A DNA stretch of 64,000 nt from Lachnospira rogosae (GCF_040096455.1 NZ_JBBMER010000011.1:18570-82569), one strand, 5' to 3'. Positions 7,242 to 16,434 are shown, counted from the stretch's first letter. Notes: generated from the sequence alone by a model not told the origin. Program-made: numbers and translations.

Positions 7242-8525
7242 ATGTTAGATTTAAAATTTGTAAGAGAAAATCCAGATATTGTTAAACAGAATATAAAGAA
7301 TAAATTTCAGGATAGAAAGTTACCTTTAGTTGATGAAGTTATTGAACTTGATGCACAGGCTCGTGCTACAAAGACAGAAGCTGATGAGTTAAGAGCTAAC
7401 AGAAACAAGCTTTCTAAGCAGATTGGTGCTTTAATGGCACAGGGCAAGAAGGAAGAAGCTGAGGCTGTTAAGGCTCAGGTTAATACTGATGCTGACAGAT
7501 TAAAGGAACTAGAAGCAAAAGAAACAGAACTTAATGAAAAAGTTACTAAGATTATGATGACAATTCCTAACATTATTGATCCATCAGTACCAATAGGTAA
7601 AGATGACAGTGAAAATGTAGAGATTGAAAAGTTCGGTGAACCAGTAGTTCCAGATTTTGAAATACCTTATCATACAGAGATTATGCAGAAGTTTAATGGT
7701 ATTGACCTTGATGCGGCTGGAAAGGTTGCAGGTAATGGTTTCTATTATCTTATGGGCGATATTGCAAGACTTCACTCAGCAGTAATTTCTTATGCAAGAG
7801 ATTTTATGATTGACAGAGGTTTCACATATTGTATTCCTCCATATATGATAAGAAGTAATGTTGTTACAGGCGTTATGAGCTTTGATGAAATGGATGCAAT
7901 GATGTACAAGATTGAAGGCGAAGACCTTTACCTTATAGGTACAAGTGAACATTCAATGATTGGTAAATTTATTGATACAATTACACCAGAGGAAGAGCTT
8001 CCAAAGACACTTACAAGCTATTCACCTTGTTTCAGAAAAGAAAAAGGTGCTCATGGTATTGAAGAGAGAGGTGTATATAGAATTCATCAGTTTGAGAAGC
8101 AGGAAATGATCGTTGTATGTAAGCCAGAAGACAGCAAAATGTGGTTTGATAAGTTATGGCAGAATACAGTTGATATGTTCCGTTCCCTTGATATACCGGT
8201 TAGAACACTTGAATGTTGTTCAGGTGATTTAGCTGATCTTAAGGTTAAGTCAATTGACGTAGAAGCTTGGTCACCAAGACAGAAGAAGTATTTCGAAGTT
8301 GGTTCATGCTCTAACTTAGGTGATGCTCAGGCAAGAAGATTAAAGATAAGAGTACAGGGTCCAGACAAGAACAAGTATTTTGCACACACATTGAATAACA
8401 CTTGTGTTGCACCTCCAAGAATGTTAATCGCATTCCTTGAGAACAATCTTCAGGCTGATGGAAGCGTTAGAATTCCAAAGGCACTCCAGCCATATATGGG
8501 TGGAAAGACAGAACTTAGCAAGTAA
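7242..8525 (+). CDS. serS: serine--tRNA ligase
   Basis: Charges tRNA-Ser (and tRNA-Sec where present) with serine. It has the two-part build of the family: an N-terminal antiparallel coiled coil (about residues 25-105, Lys/Glu/Ala-rich) that grips the tRNA, then a class II synthetase core. Visible core motifs are the I-G-T-S-E-H serine pocket (about 230), motif 2 C-F-R-K-E-K-G-A-H-G...Y-R-I-H-Q-F-E-K-Q-E (about 263-290), and motif 3 near the end (A-P-P-R-M-L-I-A-F-L-E). 427 residues is the usual length. ATG 7242 is chosen because GGAGG lies just before it; an upstream in-frame ATG (7230) overlaps that ribosome site. I see no T-box leader in the 150 bases upstream. Confidence 0.97.
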   Translation: MLDLKFVRENPDIVKQNIKNKFQDRKLPLVDEVIELDAQARATKTEADELRANRNKLSKQIGALMAQGKKEEAEAVKAQVNTDADRLKELEAKETELNEKVTKIMMTIPNIIDPSVPIGKDDSENVEIEKFGEPVVPDFEIPYHTEIMQKFNGIDLDAAGKVAGNGFYYLMGDIARLHSAVISYARDFMIDRGFTYCIPPYMIRSNVVTGVMSFDEMDAMMYKIEGEDLYLIGTSEHSMIGKFIDTITPEEELPKTLTSYSPCFRKEKGAHGIEERGVYRIHQFEKQEMIVVCKPEDSKMWFDKLWQNTVDMFRSLDIPVRTLECCSGDLADLKVKSIDVEAWSPRQKKYFEVGSCSNLGDAQARRLKIRVQGPDKNKYFAHTLNNTCVAPPRMLIAFLENNLQADGSVRIPKALQPYMGGKTELSK

Positions 8526-8837
8526 TTAAATATTAAGAAACAAAATATAATTTAACAAGAGATATAGTCTGACAAGACATTTGATTTAATAACATATTTG
8601 GTTTCACAAGGTATTTAATTTAATAAGTTAATTAGTTAAACACATTTAACATAATTGTTATCCTGCGTTGATGATGAATTATATGTACTGGAAAGTATGA
8701 TATAGGTGCATATAATTTGTCGTCAATACAGGATATTTTTAATTGTTATATATTATTTGATATATAGATTAATTTGTGTTATCTTTATAATATTAGATGT
8801 TTATTATGATAGTTTAGATGCTGGAAATGGAGTATGT
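8526..8837 (+). other. Gene-free AT-rich interval before the HD-GYP gene
   Basis: About 310 AT-rich bases with no convincing gene. Around 8682-8706 there is TACTGGAAAGTA followed by TGATATAG, which resembles hairpin 3 and the box of the modular repeats elsewhere in the window, with a compensated TACT/AGTA stem. It may be a decayed copy. A similar CTGGAAA...GGTGCATA stretch lies at 7177-7204, before serS. Confidence 0.35.
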
Positions 8838-10235
8838 ATGAAACAGGTTAAGGTAAAAAATCTTAAGGGAAATGAGATAACAGCCCTTCCTATAGTGACA
8901 GATAGTGGCACAGTACTTATACATGCAGATGTTGTATTGAATTCAGAATTGATTAACAGAATTAGGAATTTGGGAATACAAAGTCTAAGCATTAAAGAAT
9001 ATCCTGATGAAATAATTGACCCTGGTGAATATGGTCATATAATTATTGGAACAGATGATAAGCTGGGTGAAGACGATGACATTTATTCTGATAATAGTAA
9101 TGGCACAGGGATAGATAATGATAATAATTACAATAAAGAAATAGAAAATGTAAGCGAAGATGGCATCAGTAACACCGATAATAATGGTGGTGAAAGTGAT
9201 TATTATCAAGATAAAAGCAATAATAAAAATGACAGCGATAATGTGAATAATGACAGCCATAATGCAGAGAACTTACACGATAATGAATTGAATAAATCGG
9301 ACATAGATAGTAATGAATCCAATAGCAAAGCTAAATCGCATAGTGGTAATAGTTATTACAGACATATCTATAAAGTTGAAGAAACGACTAATAATTCGAG
9401 GAAAGTTGTTAAAAATGTCCTTGAGAAACACATTTACAAGCATAATCAGGATTTGAAAATATTAGGTTTAGAGGCTGAACGAATTATTGAATCTGTGCTT
9501 TCAGAGCCAGAGGTTATTAACAATATAACAGAGATAAGAAATTTATCAACAGATATGTATACACACTGTATCAACGTGTGTTCATTATCTACAATTATGG
9601 CGTTAAGACTTAAAATGAGTGATAAGCAGGTTAAAAATGTATCCATGGGAGCGATGCTTCACGACATAGGTTTAAGATACATTAAGACACCATATATGAA
9701 CACCAATGAAACATATATGAATACTAAAGATGCAATAGAATATAAGAAGCATACTATATTTGGGTATAGTTCTGTTCAGGACGAGGATTGGATACCGGAT
9801 ATAGCTAAAGAAATAATACTTTTACATCACGAAAGAATAGACGGCAAGGGATATCCATTTTCTCATAAAGGAGATAAACTGAAAATGGAAGTTAAGCTTG
9901 TATCTTTATGCGATGATTTTGACAGTCTTATAAGTGGTGTGGGTAATCCTAAGCTCAAGATATATGAGGCTATTGAGTATATTAAAGCTAATCAGGGATT
10001 GAAATATGATGCAACAATAGCAGAGAAGCTTCTTGAAACAGTAGCAGTATATCCTGTTGGAATTAAGGTTATTACAAGTGAGGGTGAAACGGGCATTGTT
10101 GTAAGGCAGAATAAGAAGTTTACTGACAGACCGGTAATTAAAATGTTAAAACATTCAGATGGATCTTTATATGAAGATGAGGTGGAAAAAGATCTTATGG
10201 AGTATCTTACACTGTTTATTGTAGATACTGAGTAA
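8838..10235 (+). CDS. HD-GYP domain protein, probable c-di-GMP phosphodiesterase
   Basis: HD-GYP proteins hydrolyse cyclic di-GMP. Residues 1-80 form a conserved N-terminal domain often found in Firmicute HD-GYP proteins (V-K-V-K-N-L-K-G-N-E...G-T-V-L-I-H-A-D). Residues about 85-185 are a strikingly Asn/Asp/Ser-rich low-complexity linker. The HD-GYP domain follows, with L-H-D-I-G and H-H-E-R-I-D-G-K-G-Y-P, so the metal-binding and signature residues look intact. The last 60 residues are a small beta-rich domain (G-E-T-G-I-V-V-R-Q-N). ATG 8838 has a GGAG just upstream; longer in-frame starts would add an unlikely hydrophobic leader. The GGDEF gene at 62272 is a possible opposing enzyme. The DUF3881-like gene follows after 20 bases. 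Confidence 0.88.
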   Translation: MKQVKVKNLKGNEITALPIVTDSGTVLIHADVVLNSELINRIRNLGIQSLSIKEYPDEIIDPGEYGHIIIGTDDKLGEDDDIYSDNSNGTGIDNDNNYNKEIENVSEDGISNTDNNGGESDYYQDKSNNKNDSDNVNNDSHNAENLHDNELNKSDIDSNESNSKAKSHSGNSYYRHIYKVEETTNNSRKVVKNVLEKHIYKHNQDLKILGLEAERIIESVLSEPEVINNITEIRNLSTDMYTHCINVCSLSTIMALRLKMSDKQVKNVSMGAMLHDIGLRYIKTPYMNTNETYMNTKDAIEYKKHTIFGYSSVQDEDWIPDIAKEIILLHHERIDGKGYPFSHKGDKLKMEVKLVSLCDDFDSLISGVGNPKLKIYEAIEYIKANQGLKYDATIAEKLLETVAVYPVGIKVITSEGETGIVVRQNKKFTDRPVIKMLKHSDGSLYEDEVEKDLMEYLTLFIVDTE

Positions 10236-10255
10236 TACAGGAATGAAGGATTGTT

Positions 10256-11182
10256 ATGAATTTATATATAAAGGCTATAGGATTTGAGCAGGTGGATTCG
10301 GACTTTGAAGAGCAGATGATACACGCAGGTATTCTGGACAGTTTGGAGAAGGGGCTTGTTATAAAGAATAATGAGCTTAACCGTGGTGCGGTCATAGTAA
10401 GAATAAGCGAGTCTACAGGTTTGTACATATACGGAAGATTTAAAGATAAAGAATTCATATATGAATATTATTTTCCATTTGTTATTGGAAGAACAAGATG
10501 TGATAATGATGAGATTACAATAGAAAGACATCTGGATAAGGAATCCTATGCAGTTGTATGTGATGAGTCAAAGACAGGTGTTACCCTTATATTTTATCTG
10601 CAAAATGTAATGGATTATCTGGATTACATTTGTGATGAAAAAGGTCTTAACCAGAAAGATTACGATATAGATTCGAGAAGCTATGTATATAAAATTCCAA
10701 TAAAGAATAAAATGGTAAGCCTTACGGCATTGTCACTTGGCGGAATAATTATGCTTCCAACAAGAAATAATAAGTCAGATTCTGTCAGAATGAAGAAGGA
10801 GAAGGACGACAGACAAAGACTTATACAGGCGGCTAAGAAGGGTGACGAGTCGGCAATAGAGAGCCTGACAATAGAAGATATAGATACATACAATGAGCTT
10901 TCACACAGAATTGTAAAGGAAGATGTATTTTCAATAGTTGATTCTTCATTTATGCCTTGTGGTGTTGAGTGCGACCAGTATCAGGTAGTCGGCGAGATAC
11001 TTGAGTTGTCTGAGGAGATTAATCATTACACCAAAGAGAAAATATATATAATGGTTATCGAATGTAATGATCTTAATATGACTGTTGCCATTAACCAGGC
11101 TCATCTGCTTGGAGAACCCGCTGTTGGCAGGAGATTTAAGGGGCAGATATGGCTGCAGGGAAGTGTTAAGTTTAATAATTAA
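10256..11182 (+). CDS. conserved Lachnospiraceae protein, DUF3881-like
   Basis: 308 residues, no signal peptide or membrane segment. It begins M-N-L-Y-I-K-A-I-G-F and contains F-P-F-V-I-G, a charged helical middle (S-V-R-M-K-K-E-K-D-D-R-Q-R-L-I-Q-A-A-K-K-G-D-E-S-A-I-E-S-L), and a C-terminal beta-rich part with D-S-S-F-M-P-C-G-V-E-C-D-Q-Y-x-V-V-G-E-I and G-R-R-F-K-G-x-I-W-L-Q-G. From memory this fits DUF3881, a family of unknown function found mainly in Lachnospiraceae; I have not been able to confirm this by search. The gene lies 20 bases after the HD-GYP gene and is probably co-transcribed with it, but a signalling link is only a guess. A tRNA promoter starts right after its stop. Confidence 0.65.
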   Translation: MNLYIKAIGFEQVDSDFEEQMIHAGILDSLEKGLVIKNNELNRGAVIVRISESTGLYIYGRFKDKEFIYEYYFPFVIGRTRCDNDEITIERHLDKESYAVVCDESKTGVTLIFYLQNVMDYLDYICDEKGLNQKDYDIDSRSYVYKIPIKNKMVSLTALSLGGIIMLPTRNNKSDSVRMKKEKDDRQRLIQAAKKGDESAIESLTIEDIDTYNELSHRIVKEDVFSIVDSSFMPCGVECDQYQVVGEILELSEEINHYTKEKIYIMVIECNDLNMTVAINQAHLLGEPAVGRRFKGQIWLQGSVKFNN

Positions 11183-11187
11183 AATAT

Positions 11188-11216
11188 TTGCCTGAAATGG
11201 ACAGATGTGATATAAT
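11188..11216 (+). promoter_or_regulatory. Sigma-A promoter for tRNA-Arg
   Basis: TTGCCT at 11188-11193, 17 bases, then TATAAT at 11211-11216, with a TG one base before the -10. Transcription would begin near 11223, leaving a leader of about 70 bases with CCGTA/TACGG pairing before the tRNA. Confidence 0.65.
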
Positions 11217-11293
11217 TAAATAAGTGGCGTTAAGCTCACATAATAAAAATGGTTACCGTAGCCTGAAGGCTGAAAAGCCCTGATACGGAGCTT

Positions 11294-11365
11294 GTTCTCT
11301 TAGTTAAATGGATATAACGAGCGCCTCCTAAGCGCTAGTTGTGGGTTCGATTCCCGCAGGGAACA
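11294..11365 (+). tRNA. tRNA-Arg (anticodon CCT)
   Basis: A full cloverleaf can be drawn. The acceptor stem GTTCTCT pairs with AGGGAAC, the anticodon arm is AGCGC-CTCCTAA-GCGCT, and the T arm is GTGGG-TTCGATT-CCCGC. The anticodon is CCT, reading AGG. The discriminator base is A and CCA is not encoded. An antisense reading frame over it is an artefact. Confidence 0.95.
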
Positions 11366-11375
11366 TTAATTTCTT

Positions 11376-11413
11376 GCAACAATGATTGTGAAAATTCATT
11401 GTTGCATTTTTTA
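11376..11413 (+). terminator. Terminator after tRNA-Arg
   Basis: Perfect 10-base arms GCAACAATGA and TCATTGTTGC (11376-11385, 11396-11405), then ATTTTTTATTTT. It ends the single-tRNA transcript. Confidence 0.85.
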
Positions 11414-11610
11414 TTTTATGGTGATTGTGAGCACCATAAAAATATATAAATGAGTAGTTGGAACACCGAAAAAATAAAAGGGGGCACAGGGAACTAAATC
11501 CATTCTTAAAAAAATCATACAAAAACTACATCAATAAGTATAAATTTCTATTGCATTTAAAATTGAATTGTGATAGTTTTATTAATGTCAGATGGACAAT
11601 AATTATGAGA

Positions 11611-11641
11611 CTGGGTATATGAGGTTTTTACCCGGTTTTTT
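11611..11641 (+). terminator. Terminator-like hairpin in the chemoreceptor leader
   Basis: CTGGGTA (11611-11617) pairs with TACCCGG (11629-11635), followed by TTTTTT. It lies 58 bases before the chemoreceptor start and after the tRNA terminator. It is either a second terminator or an attenuator in the chemoreceptor 5' leader. The remaining sequence from 11414 to 11698 holds no visible gene. Confidence 0.6.
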
Positions 11642-11698
11642 GTAATGTGATTCAGAAAAATTTATTAAACAAATAAAAACAAAAGAAAGGGAAATTAT

Positions 11699-13417
11699 AT
11701 GGCAAAGTTAAGAAAATGGATAGGTAATTTAAAAGTTTCAGCGAAATTGCAGGTATACCGGATGGCGGTATTAGTGATGACAGCTTTTTTTGTATTGGTG
11801 GCACTTGTATCAACATTAGTGATTCGTTCGACTATACATAGTATTACGGAAGTGTGGTCTCCTTCACTTGAGTGTCTGCAGGAATTACAAACAATAACTG
11901 CTAAATATAGAATCAAACAGTATCAGCATCTTGTAGAAACAGATACAGCAGCTATGGCAGCCTGTGAAAAAGAAACTAATGATATGGAGAATCAGATAAA
12001 GGATATATCTTCTAAGTTAGAGAAAATAATTAATTCAAATAAGAAAGCACAGGTAGGTAAAGCTGATTATGAAAAGGCAAGCTCTGCATGGGAGGATTAC
12101 AGGTCAGCCTCAGATAAAATATATAAGCTTAGTAGAGAAGGCAAACAGGCTGATGCTGCTAATCTTATGATTGGAAGCGTGTATGAAAGTAATAAGGAAT
12201 TTGTAGAAAAGTTAAATTCAGTACGCGATGATTTTCAGGCGGAATTAGATACGGCAAAAGTAATTGCTAATATATGTACAATAATTATTTTTATTGTCAT
12301 TATCATAACAGGATTAGCGATTGCAGTGATTGCAACAATTATAGGAAAGATAATATCAGACTCAATTACAGAACCAGTACGTCAGATTGATGAGGCAGTT
12401 GCCAGCCTTAGAAAGGGTGAGCTGTCTAACGTGGATATGCTTACATATGAATCTGATGATGAGTTTGGTGAAACAATTACAAAGCTTAAGGAAGCTATGA
12501 ATATACTTTCAGATTATGTAAGCGAGATTTCACGGGAGGTTAAATTCATAGCACAGGGTGATTTAACAAGAAATGGTGATGATATTACACCGTTTCTGGG
12601 TGATTTTTCAGAATTAAAGGATTCGCTTCTGTATATTTTAAAGCGTTTTAACAGTACATTGTCAGAGATAAGCAGTATTGCAGAACAGGTTACACATAAT
12701 GCGAAAGAAGTAGAAAGTGCATCTAAGTCGTTAGCAGATGGTGCAACAGAGCAGGCAGGAGTTATCCAGGAACTGAATGCAACGATAGATACAGTTGTTG
12801 ACCTTGCAGTGGATACAGCAAGTGAAACAAAGAACGCATCTGAACGTGTAAAGGCTTCTGCAAACAAAGCAAACGAAGAAAAAGAAAAAATGAATGTTTT
12901 ACTGACAGAGATGGAACATATTACAGAAATATCCAAGGAAATAGGTAATATTATTACCGATATTGAAGATATTGCTTCCCAGACTAATCTGTTAGCACTT
13001 AATGCTTCTATTGAAGCTGCAAGGGCAGGTGAAGCAGGAAAGGGATTTGCGGTAGTTGCAGACCAGATTGGAAAGCTTGCAGCAGATAGTGCTAATTCAG
13101 CGGTTAATACAAGAGAATTAATTGATAAGACTTTAGTTGAAATTCAAAAAGGAAATGAAATTACAATAACAACAGCAGAAGCTTTTAACCAGATTATTTC
13201 AGATATGAATTCTTTTGCAGAAATGGCACAGAACACAATGGAGAAAGCTAACACTCAGGCAGAGTCATTAGAACAGATTGGACAGGGAATAGAACAGCTT
13301 TCAGGTGTGGTACAGGGTACTGCAGCATCTTCAGAAGAGAATACAGCAATAAGTATTAACCTCGCAGAGGGTGCAGATAAGATGAATGAACGCGTGAAAA
13401 GATTCAAGTTATTCTAA
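11699..13417 (+). CDS. methyl-accepting chemotaxis protein, transmembrane
   Basis: Chemoreceptor of 572 residues. TM1 lies at about 21-45 and TM2 at about 193-220; the 145 residues between them are mostly helical, consistent with a four-helix-bundle sensor outside the cell. A HAMP domain (about 215-270, S-D-S-I-T-E-P-V-R-Q-I-D-E-A) leads to the cytoplasmic signalling coiled coil. The kinase-contacting tip is clear: I-A-S-Q-T-N-L-L-A-L-N-A-S-I-E-A-A-R-A-G-E. It should control CheA and flagellar rotation in response to a small ligand not identifiable here. The ribosome site is AAAGGGAAA. The gene stands alone, with a terminator-like hairpin in its leader and no che genes nearby, so it depends on a chemotaxis cluster elsewhere. 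Confidence 0.95.
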   Translation: MAKLRKWIGNLKVSAKLQVYRMAVLVMTAFFVLVALVSTLVIRSTIHSITEVWSPSLECLQELQTITAKYRIKQYQHLVETDTAAMAACEKETNDMENQIKDISSKLEKIINSNKKAQVGKADYEKASSAWEDYRSASDKIYKLSREGKQADAANLMIGSVYESNKEFVEKLNSVRDDFQAELDTAKVIANICTIIIFIVIIITGLAIAVIATIIGKIISDSITEPVRQIDEAVASLRKGELSNVDMLTYESDDEFGETITKLKEAMNILSDYVSEISREVKFIAQGDLTRNGDDITPFLGDFSELKDSLLYILKRFNSTLSEISSIAEQVTHNAKEVESASKSLADGATEQAGVIQELNATIDTVVDLAVDTASETKNASERVKASANKANEEKEKMNVLLTEMEHITEISKEIGNIITDIEDIASQTNLLALNASIEAARAGEAGKGFAVVADQIGKLAADSANSAVNTRELIDKTLVEIQKGNEITITTAEAFNQIISDMNSFAEMAQNTMEKANTQAESLEQIGQGIEQLSGVVQGTAASSEENTAISINLAEGADKMNERVKRFKLF

Positions 13418-13543
13418 AAAGTATAGCTGGCTGCATGAGGGAATCTCTTTCTGACAATCAGAGAATATATCATCTGGTAGAAAAACATAATTAACTGAAG
13501 GAGATGAAGATGACGGTAAGTGCAGATGAAAGGAAAAATACTA

Positions 13544-14167
13544 ATGAAAGTATATATAGATTTTGATGATGTATTATGTGAAACAGCAAAACATTTTACA
13601 AAACTTGCAAAAGAGTTATTCGGAATTGATGTGCCTTACCGTGAAGTGCAGTTTTTTAATCTGAAAAAGACTTTTGATTTGAGTGATGAACAGTATGAAG
13701 AGATGATGATAGCAGGGCATCTGCCAGAGAATCTGTTAAATTATGAGGAAACTACAGGGGCAGCAGATACTATTAATAAATGGGTTGATGAAGGCCACGA
13801 AATCTATATTATCACGGGAAGACCTTTTAATTCGTATGAGCCATCACGAAAATGGCTTGATGAACACAATCTTAAAAGAGTTCCATTATACTGTGTTGAT
13901 AAATATGGTCGTGAAACCAGTAAACAGGACTATGCATATAATATGACTTTAGAGCAGCTTTATAATATGACATTTGATTTTGCAATAGAGGATTCGCCGT
14001 CAGCTTTTGAGCACGTTATGCATTTTGATAATTGTAAGGTGGCAGTGTTTAACCGCCCTTGGAACATACACGAAGAACTTCCTGATGACAGATTTGTGAG
14101 GTGCGAAGGGTGGAAAGAGATTGACAGGTTATTTGAGGAATATTTTAAGCAACAGACGGATAATTAA
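13544..14167 (+). CDS. HAD-superfamily 5'(3')-deoxyribonucleotidase-like protein
   Basis: 207 residues with the haloacid-dehalogenase phosphohydrolase fold. The nucleophile motif is Y-I-D-F-D-D-V-L-C-E near residue 5, where the first Asp attacks phosphate. Motif II is I-I-T-G-R-P (about 93) and the acidic metal motif is F-A-I-E-D-S-P (about 145). The spacing and the N-R-P-W-N segment recall the NT5C/5'(3')-deoxyribonucleotidase group, so removal of phosphate from nucleotides is the likely but unproven reaction. ATG 13544 follows AAAGGA; an in-frame GTG at 13520 is less likely. It is the last rightward gene before a bidirectional terminator shared with the ThrE-like gene. Confidence 0.8.
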   Translation: MKVYIDFDDVLCETAKHFTKLAKELFGIDVPYREVQFFNLKKTFDLSDEQYEEMMIAGHLPENLLNYEETTGAADTINKWVDEGHEIYIITGRPFNSYEPSRKWLDEHNLKRVPLYCVDKYGRETSKQDYAYNMTLEQLYNMTFDFAIEDSPSAFEHVMHFDNCKVAVFNRPWNIHEELPDDRFVRCEGWKEIDRLFEEYFKQQTDN

Positions 14168-14254
14168 TAATATGATAACAGCCACCAGTATAATAATATG
14201 TTTACCTGACAGGAGCATATTACAATAAAGCTGGCGGCTGTTATTATATTATTA
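14165..14254. terminator. Bidirectional terminator between HAD and thrE-like genes
   Basis: Arms of 24 bases (14165-14188 and 14231-14254) are complementary with few or no mismatches and are AT-rich on their outer ends, so the hairpin can end transcription from both sides. It overlaps both stop codons. Confidence 0.8.
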
Positions 14255-15592
14255 TGTACAATAACGGAAGGTGCGGTCAGTTATAATTCTTGCAAATATA
14301 AGTCCAAGTGGAAGTGCTATTATTATCATAACTGCGGAGGTGAACCACGAAACCGCTTCTGTCAGTGACATAATTCCAAAGTTATATATTGCACGGTACA
14401 GGTAAAGTCCAGGAACCATAATAACAATGGAAGGCACGGTTAATGATATACGTGGATAACCATTATATTTTTTTATAAATGAAGCAAGCAGTCCAGCAGT
14501 TACAGCTCCGATAAATGCGGCAGCGGCAGCAGGTATTGCAGTAAAGTCAACAAGTTCAAGACGGAGTGTGTTGGCAATAGCACCAATAACAGCAGTGGTT
14601 GCCGCCATTGGAATAGAGCTGTTAAACATAATTGAAAATCCAAATACACCGCAGAAGCTTGCAATTAATCTTAAAATAAGATGAGTTATATTGCCAATAT
14701 TCAGGCTGGAGAATTCCTCAGGTTGTAAATGAAGAATTAATGCCATAATCCACGCAAATACAGTTGCCACAAGAACTATGATTGCTGAATAAGTAAGTCT
14801 TTCAATACCTGAACGAATGTCAAGCTTGGCAAGGTCAATTCCACTTGTAATAAATGGAAATCCGGGTATTATAAAGAGCATAGAGCATATATATCCGGCT
14901 TCGTGTACTGACGGTATGTTAAACAGCAGAATGGCAAGTTTAAGCAGTATTGCATATATAAGACACGAAGCTGATATAGAAGCAGCTATATTTAAAAACA
15001 AAGTAAAATGGTGTTTAATAAGCTTGGTTCTTATCAGATTACCTGCACCGGCGGCGATAAAAGCGAAAAGCATTTCAATAGGTCCGCCACCAAGAAGAAA
15101 TGTGAACGCACAGCACGCAAGAGCGGCGGCAAGTCCAAGCTTGACCGGTGAATACAGGGTATGTATCTGTTCAATTTCATCAAGACGTTTATGAATTATT
15201 TCACCGGTAAGATGAGCTTCTTCGTTTGGAAAGTTATCGACAAACTGCTCCATACGGTAAAGCTTTGATGTGTTGACACCTGTATTAGCTATGCTGAGTG
15301 ACTGGGATACGCAGTCATTTCCATCAAAACAGTTAAATTCAATAGACATAAGTCCAACATCAACAGTACAGGTTACGCCAAGCTCCTTGGAAAGTCTGTT
15401 CATAGATGTACGCACACGCCACGCACCAGTACCACACGAGAGCATAATCAAGCCGACACGTCCGATAACAGAAGCCTTTTCGATAAGGTCAGCATCGGAA
15501 ATCAGTGCATTGCTGTCAGCATTGGTATAGTCGTGCCAAGGTATCTCCATATGATTTTTTTCCATAATATCTATATAATTAGTCTTTGGCAT
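14252..15592 (-). CDS. ThrE-type threonine/serine exporter family protein
   Basis: 446-residue membrane protein. Residues 30-145 form a cytosolic domain with G-R-V-G-L-I-M-L-S-C-G-T-G-A-W-R-V-R and E-L-G-V, typical of the N-terminal ThrE (YjjP-like) domain. About ten transmembrane helices follow, including G-F-P-F-I-T-S-G-I-D-L-A-K-L-D-I-R-S-G and, in the second (YjjB-like) half, V-P-G-L-Y-L-Y-R. The family exports threonine, serine or small dicarboxylates such as succinate; the substrate here is unknown. ATG 15592 follows GAGGAGA; a longer start at 15628 lies inside the upstream gene. It overlaps the end of that gene by 14 bases, so translation is probably coupled. Confidence 0.88.
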   Translation of the reverse strand: MPKTNYIDIMEKNHMEIPWHDYTNADSNALISDADLIEKASVIGRVGLIMLSCGTGAWRVRTSMNRLSKELGVTCTVDVGLMSIEFNCFDGNDCVSQSLSIANTGVNTSKLYRMEQFVDNFPNEEAHLTGEIIHKRLDEIEQIHTLYSPVKLGLAAALACCAFTFLLGGGPIEMLFAFIAAGAGNLIRTKLIKHHFTLFLNIAASISASCLIYAILLKLAILLFNIPSVHEAGYICSMLFIIPGFPFITSGIDLAKLDIRSGIERLTYSAIIVLVATVFAWIMALILHLQPEEFSSLNIGNITHLILRLIASFCGVFGFSIMFNSSIPMAATTAVIGAIANTLRLELVDFTAIPAAAAAFIGAVTAGLLASFIKKYNGYPRISLTVPSIVIMVPGLYLYRAIYNFGIMSLTEAVSWFTSAVMIIIALPLGLIFARIITDRTFRYCT

Positions 15593-16340
15593 ATATAATC
15601 TCCTCAGCTTTCTTAACGTGATTTTCAAGATTTTTCAAAAAGATAGAATTAGGAAGGAATATTCCCAACTCATCAAAATGCTTGTTATTATCTATATATG
15701 AGTCCTGACCATAGAAGATATACGCCATAGGAAGATTTTTCTCAAGTTCAAGCATAAGGTCCCATACAGCACTGTAGGCTTCGGCTTCAGTTTCTTTAAG
15801 TTTTACTGTGTCAGGAAGCTCACGGATAAGCAGTATGCCTGTATTTTCTTCAATAATCTGCTGTTCAATAATAGATGGGTCATCGCCATATATATGACTG
15901 TATCTGTAGGCTTTGGCAAGAAAGATATTCTTATTATTATGAAGATTTTGGTAAATGTTATAAAAATGCTGATAGTCTTTTTCGTGAACAGTATTCTTAT
16001 ATTCTGGTAAGAGAATACCATTATCGTCAGTCATAATAATTGGATTTTGTTTTCCGTCAGCATTGAAGCGATATGGAATAAGAAAAGAATTTCTCAGTAA
16101 GTCAAACAGTGTGTTCTGGCTTATAGCCATAAGAAATGCAGATAAATCCTTGTTAGTGTAGCAGTTAAATAATGCCTCGGTAAATTGTAGTGGCGAAAGA
16201 TCAGTACCAGAATCGTCATTGCAAAATAAATTATCACAGAATGTCTGAAAAAGCTTGTTATATGCCCACTTATCGCTTAAGATTTTATCAAATAAAACCT
16301 CAGCTTTTTCTTCTCGTGGAAATATTGTTTTTTCTATCAT
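15579..16340 (-). CDS. hypothetical protein, 253 residues
   Basis: I do not recognise this protein. It is soluble, rich in Asn, Asp, Leu and Phe, with no signal peptide or membrane helix. Notable segments are D-L-S-A-F-L-M-A-I-S-Q-N-T-L-F-D-L-L-R-N, I-I-M-T-D-D-N-G-I-L-L-P-E-Y, and Y-I-F-Y-G-Q-D-S-Y-I-D-N-N-K-H-F-D-E-L-G-I-F-L-P-N-S. The secondary structure seems mostly helical. GAAAGG upstream marks the start. It overlaps the ThrE-like exporter by 14 bases, so the two form an operon and the product may assist or regulate that transporter. It could also simply be a lineage-specific protein. Confidence 0.7.
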   Translation of the reverse strand: MIEKTIFPREEKAEVLFDKILSDKWAYNKLFQTFCDNLFCNDDSGTDLSPLQFTEALFNCYTNKDLSAFLMAISQNTLFDLLRNSFLIPYRFNADGKQNPIIMTDDNGILLPEYKNTVHEKDYQHFYNIYQNLHNNKNIFLAKAYRYSHIYGDDPSIIEQQIIEENTGILLIRELPDTVKLKETEAEAYSAVWDLMLELEKNLPMAYIFYGQDSYIDNNKHFDELGIFLPNSIFLKNLENHVKKAEEIIYAKD

Positions 16341-16434
16341 AAATATCCGACCTTTCTTATATTTTTATTTCGACAGTTATTATACTATCGAATCGGCAAT
16401 AAGTGAAAAATATAAATAATATAATTGCCATAAC

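Noticed and set aside
11328..11522. Minus-strand open frame across tRNA-Arg, ending F-P-A-G-I-E-P-T-T-S-A
   Set aside because: This is the classic false protein produced by reading a tRNA T-arm on the opposite strand; a tRNA and terminator are there instead.
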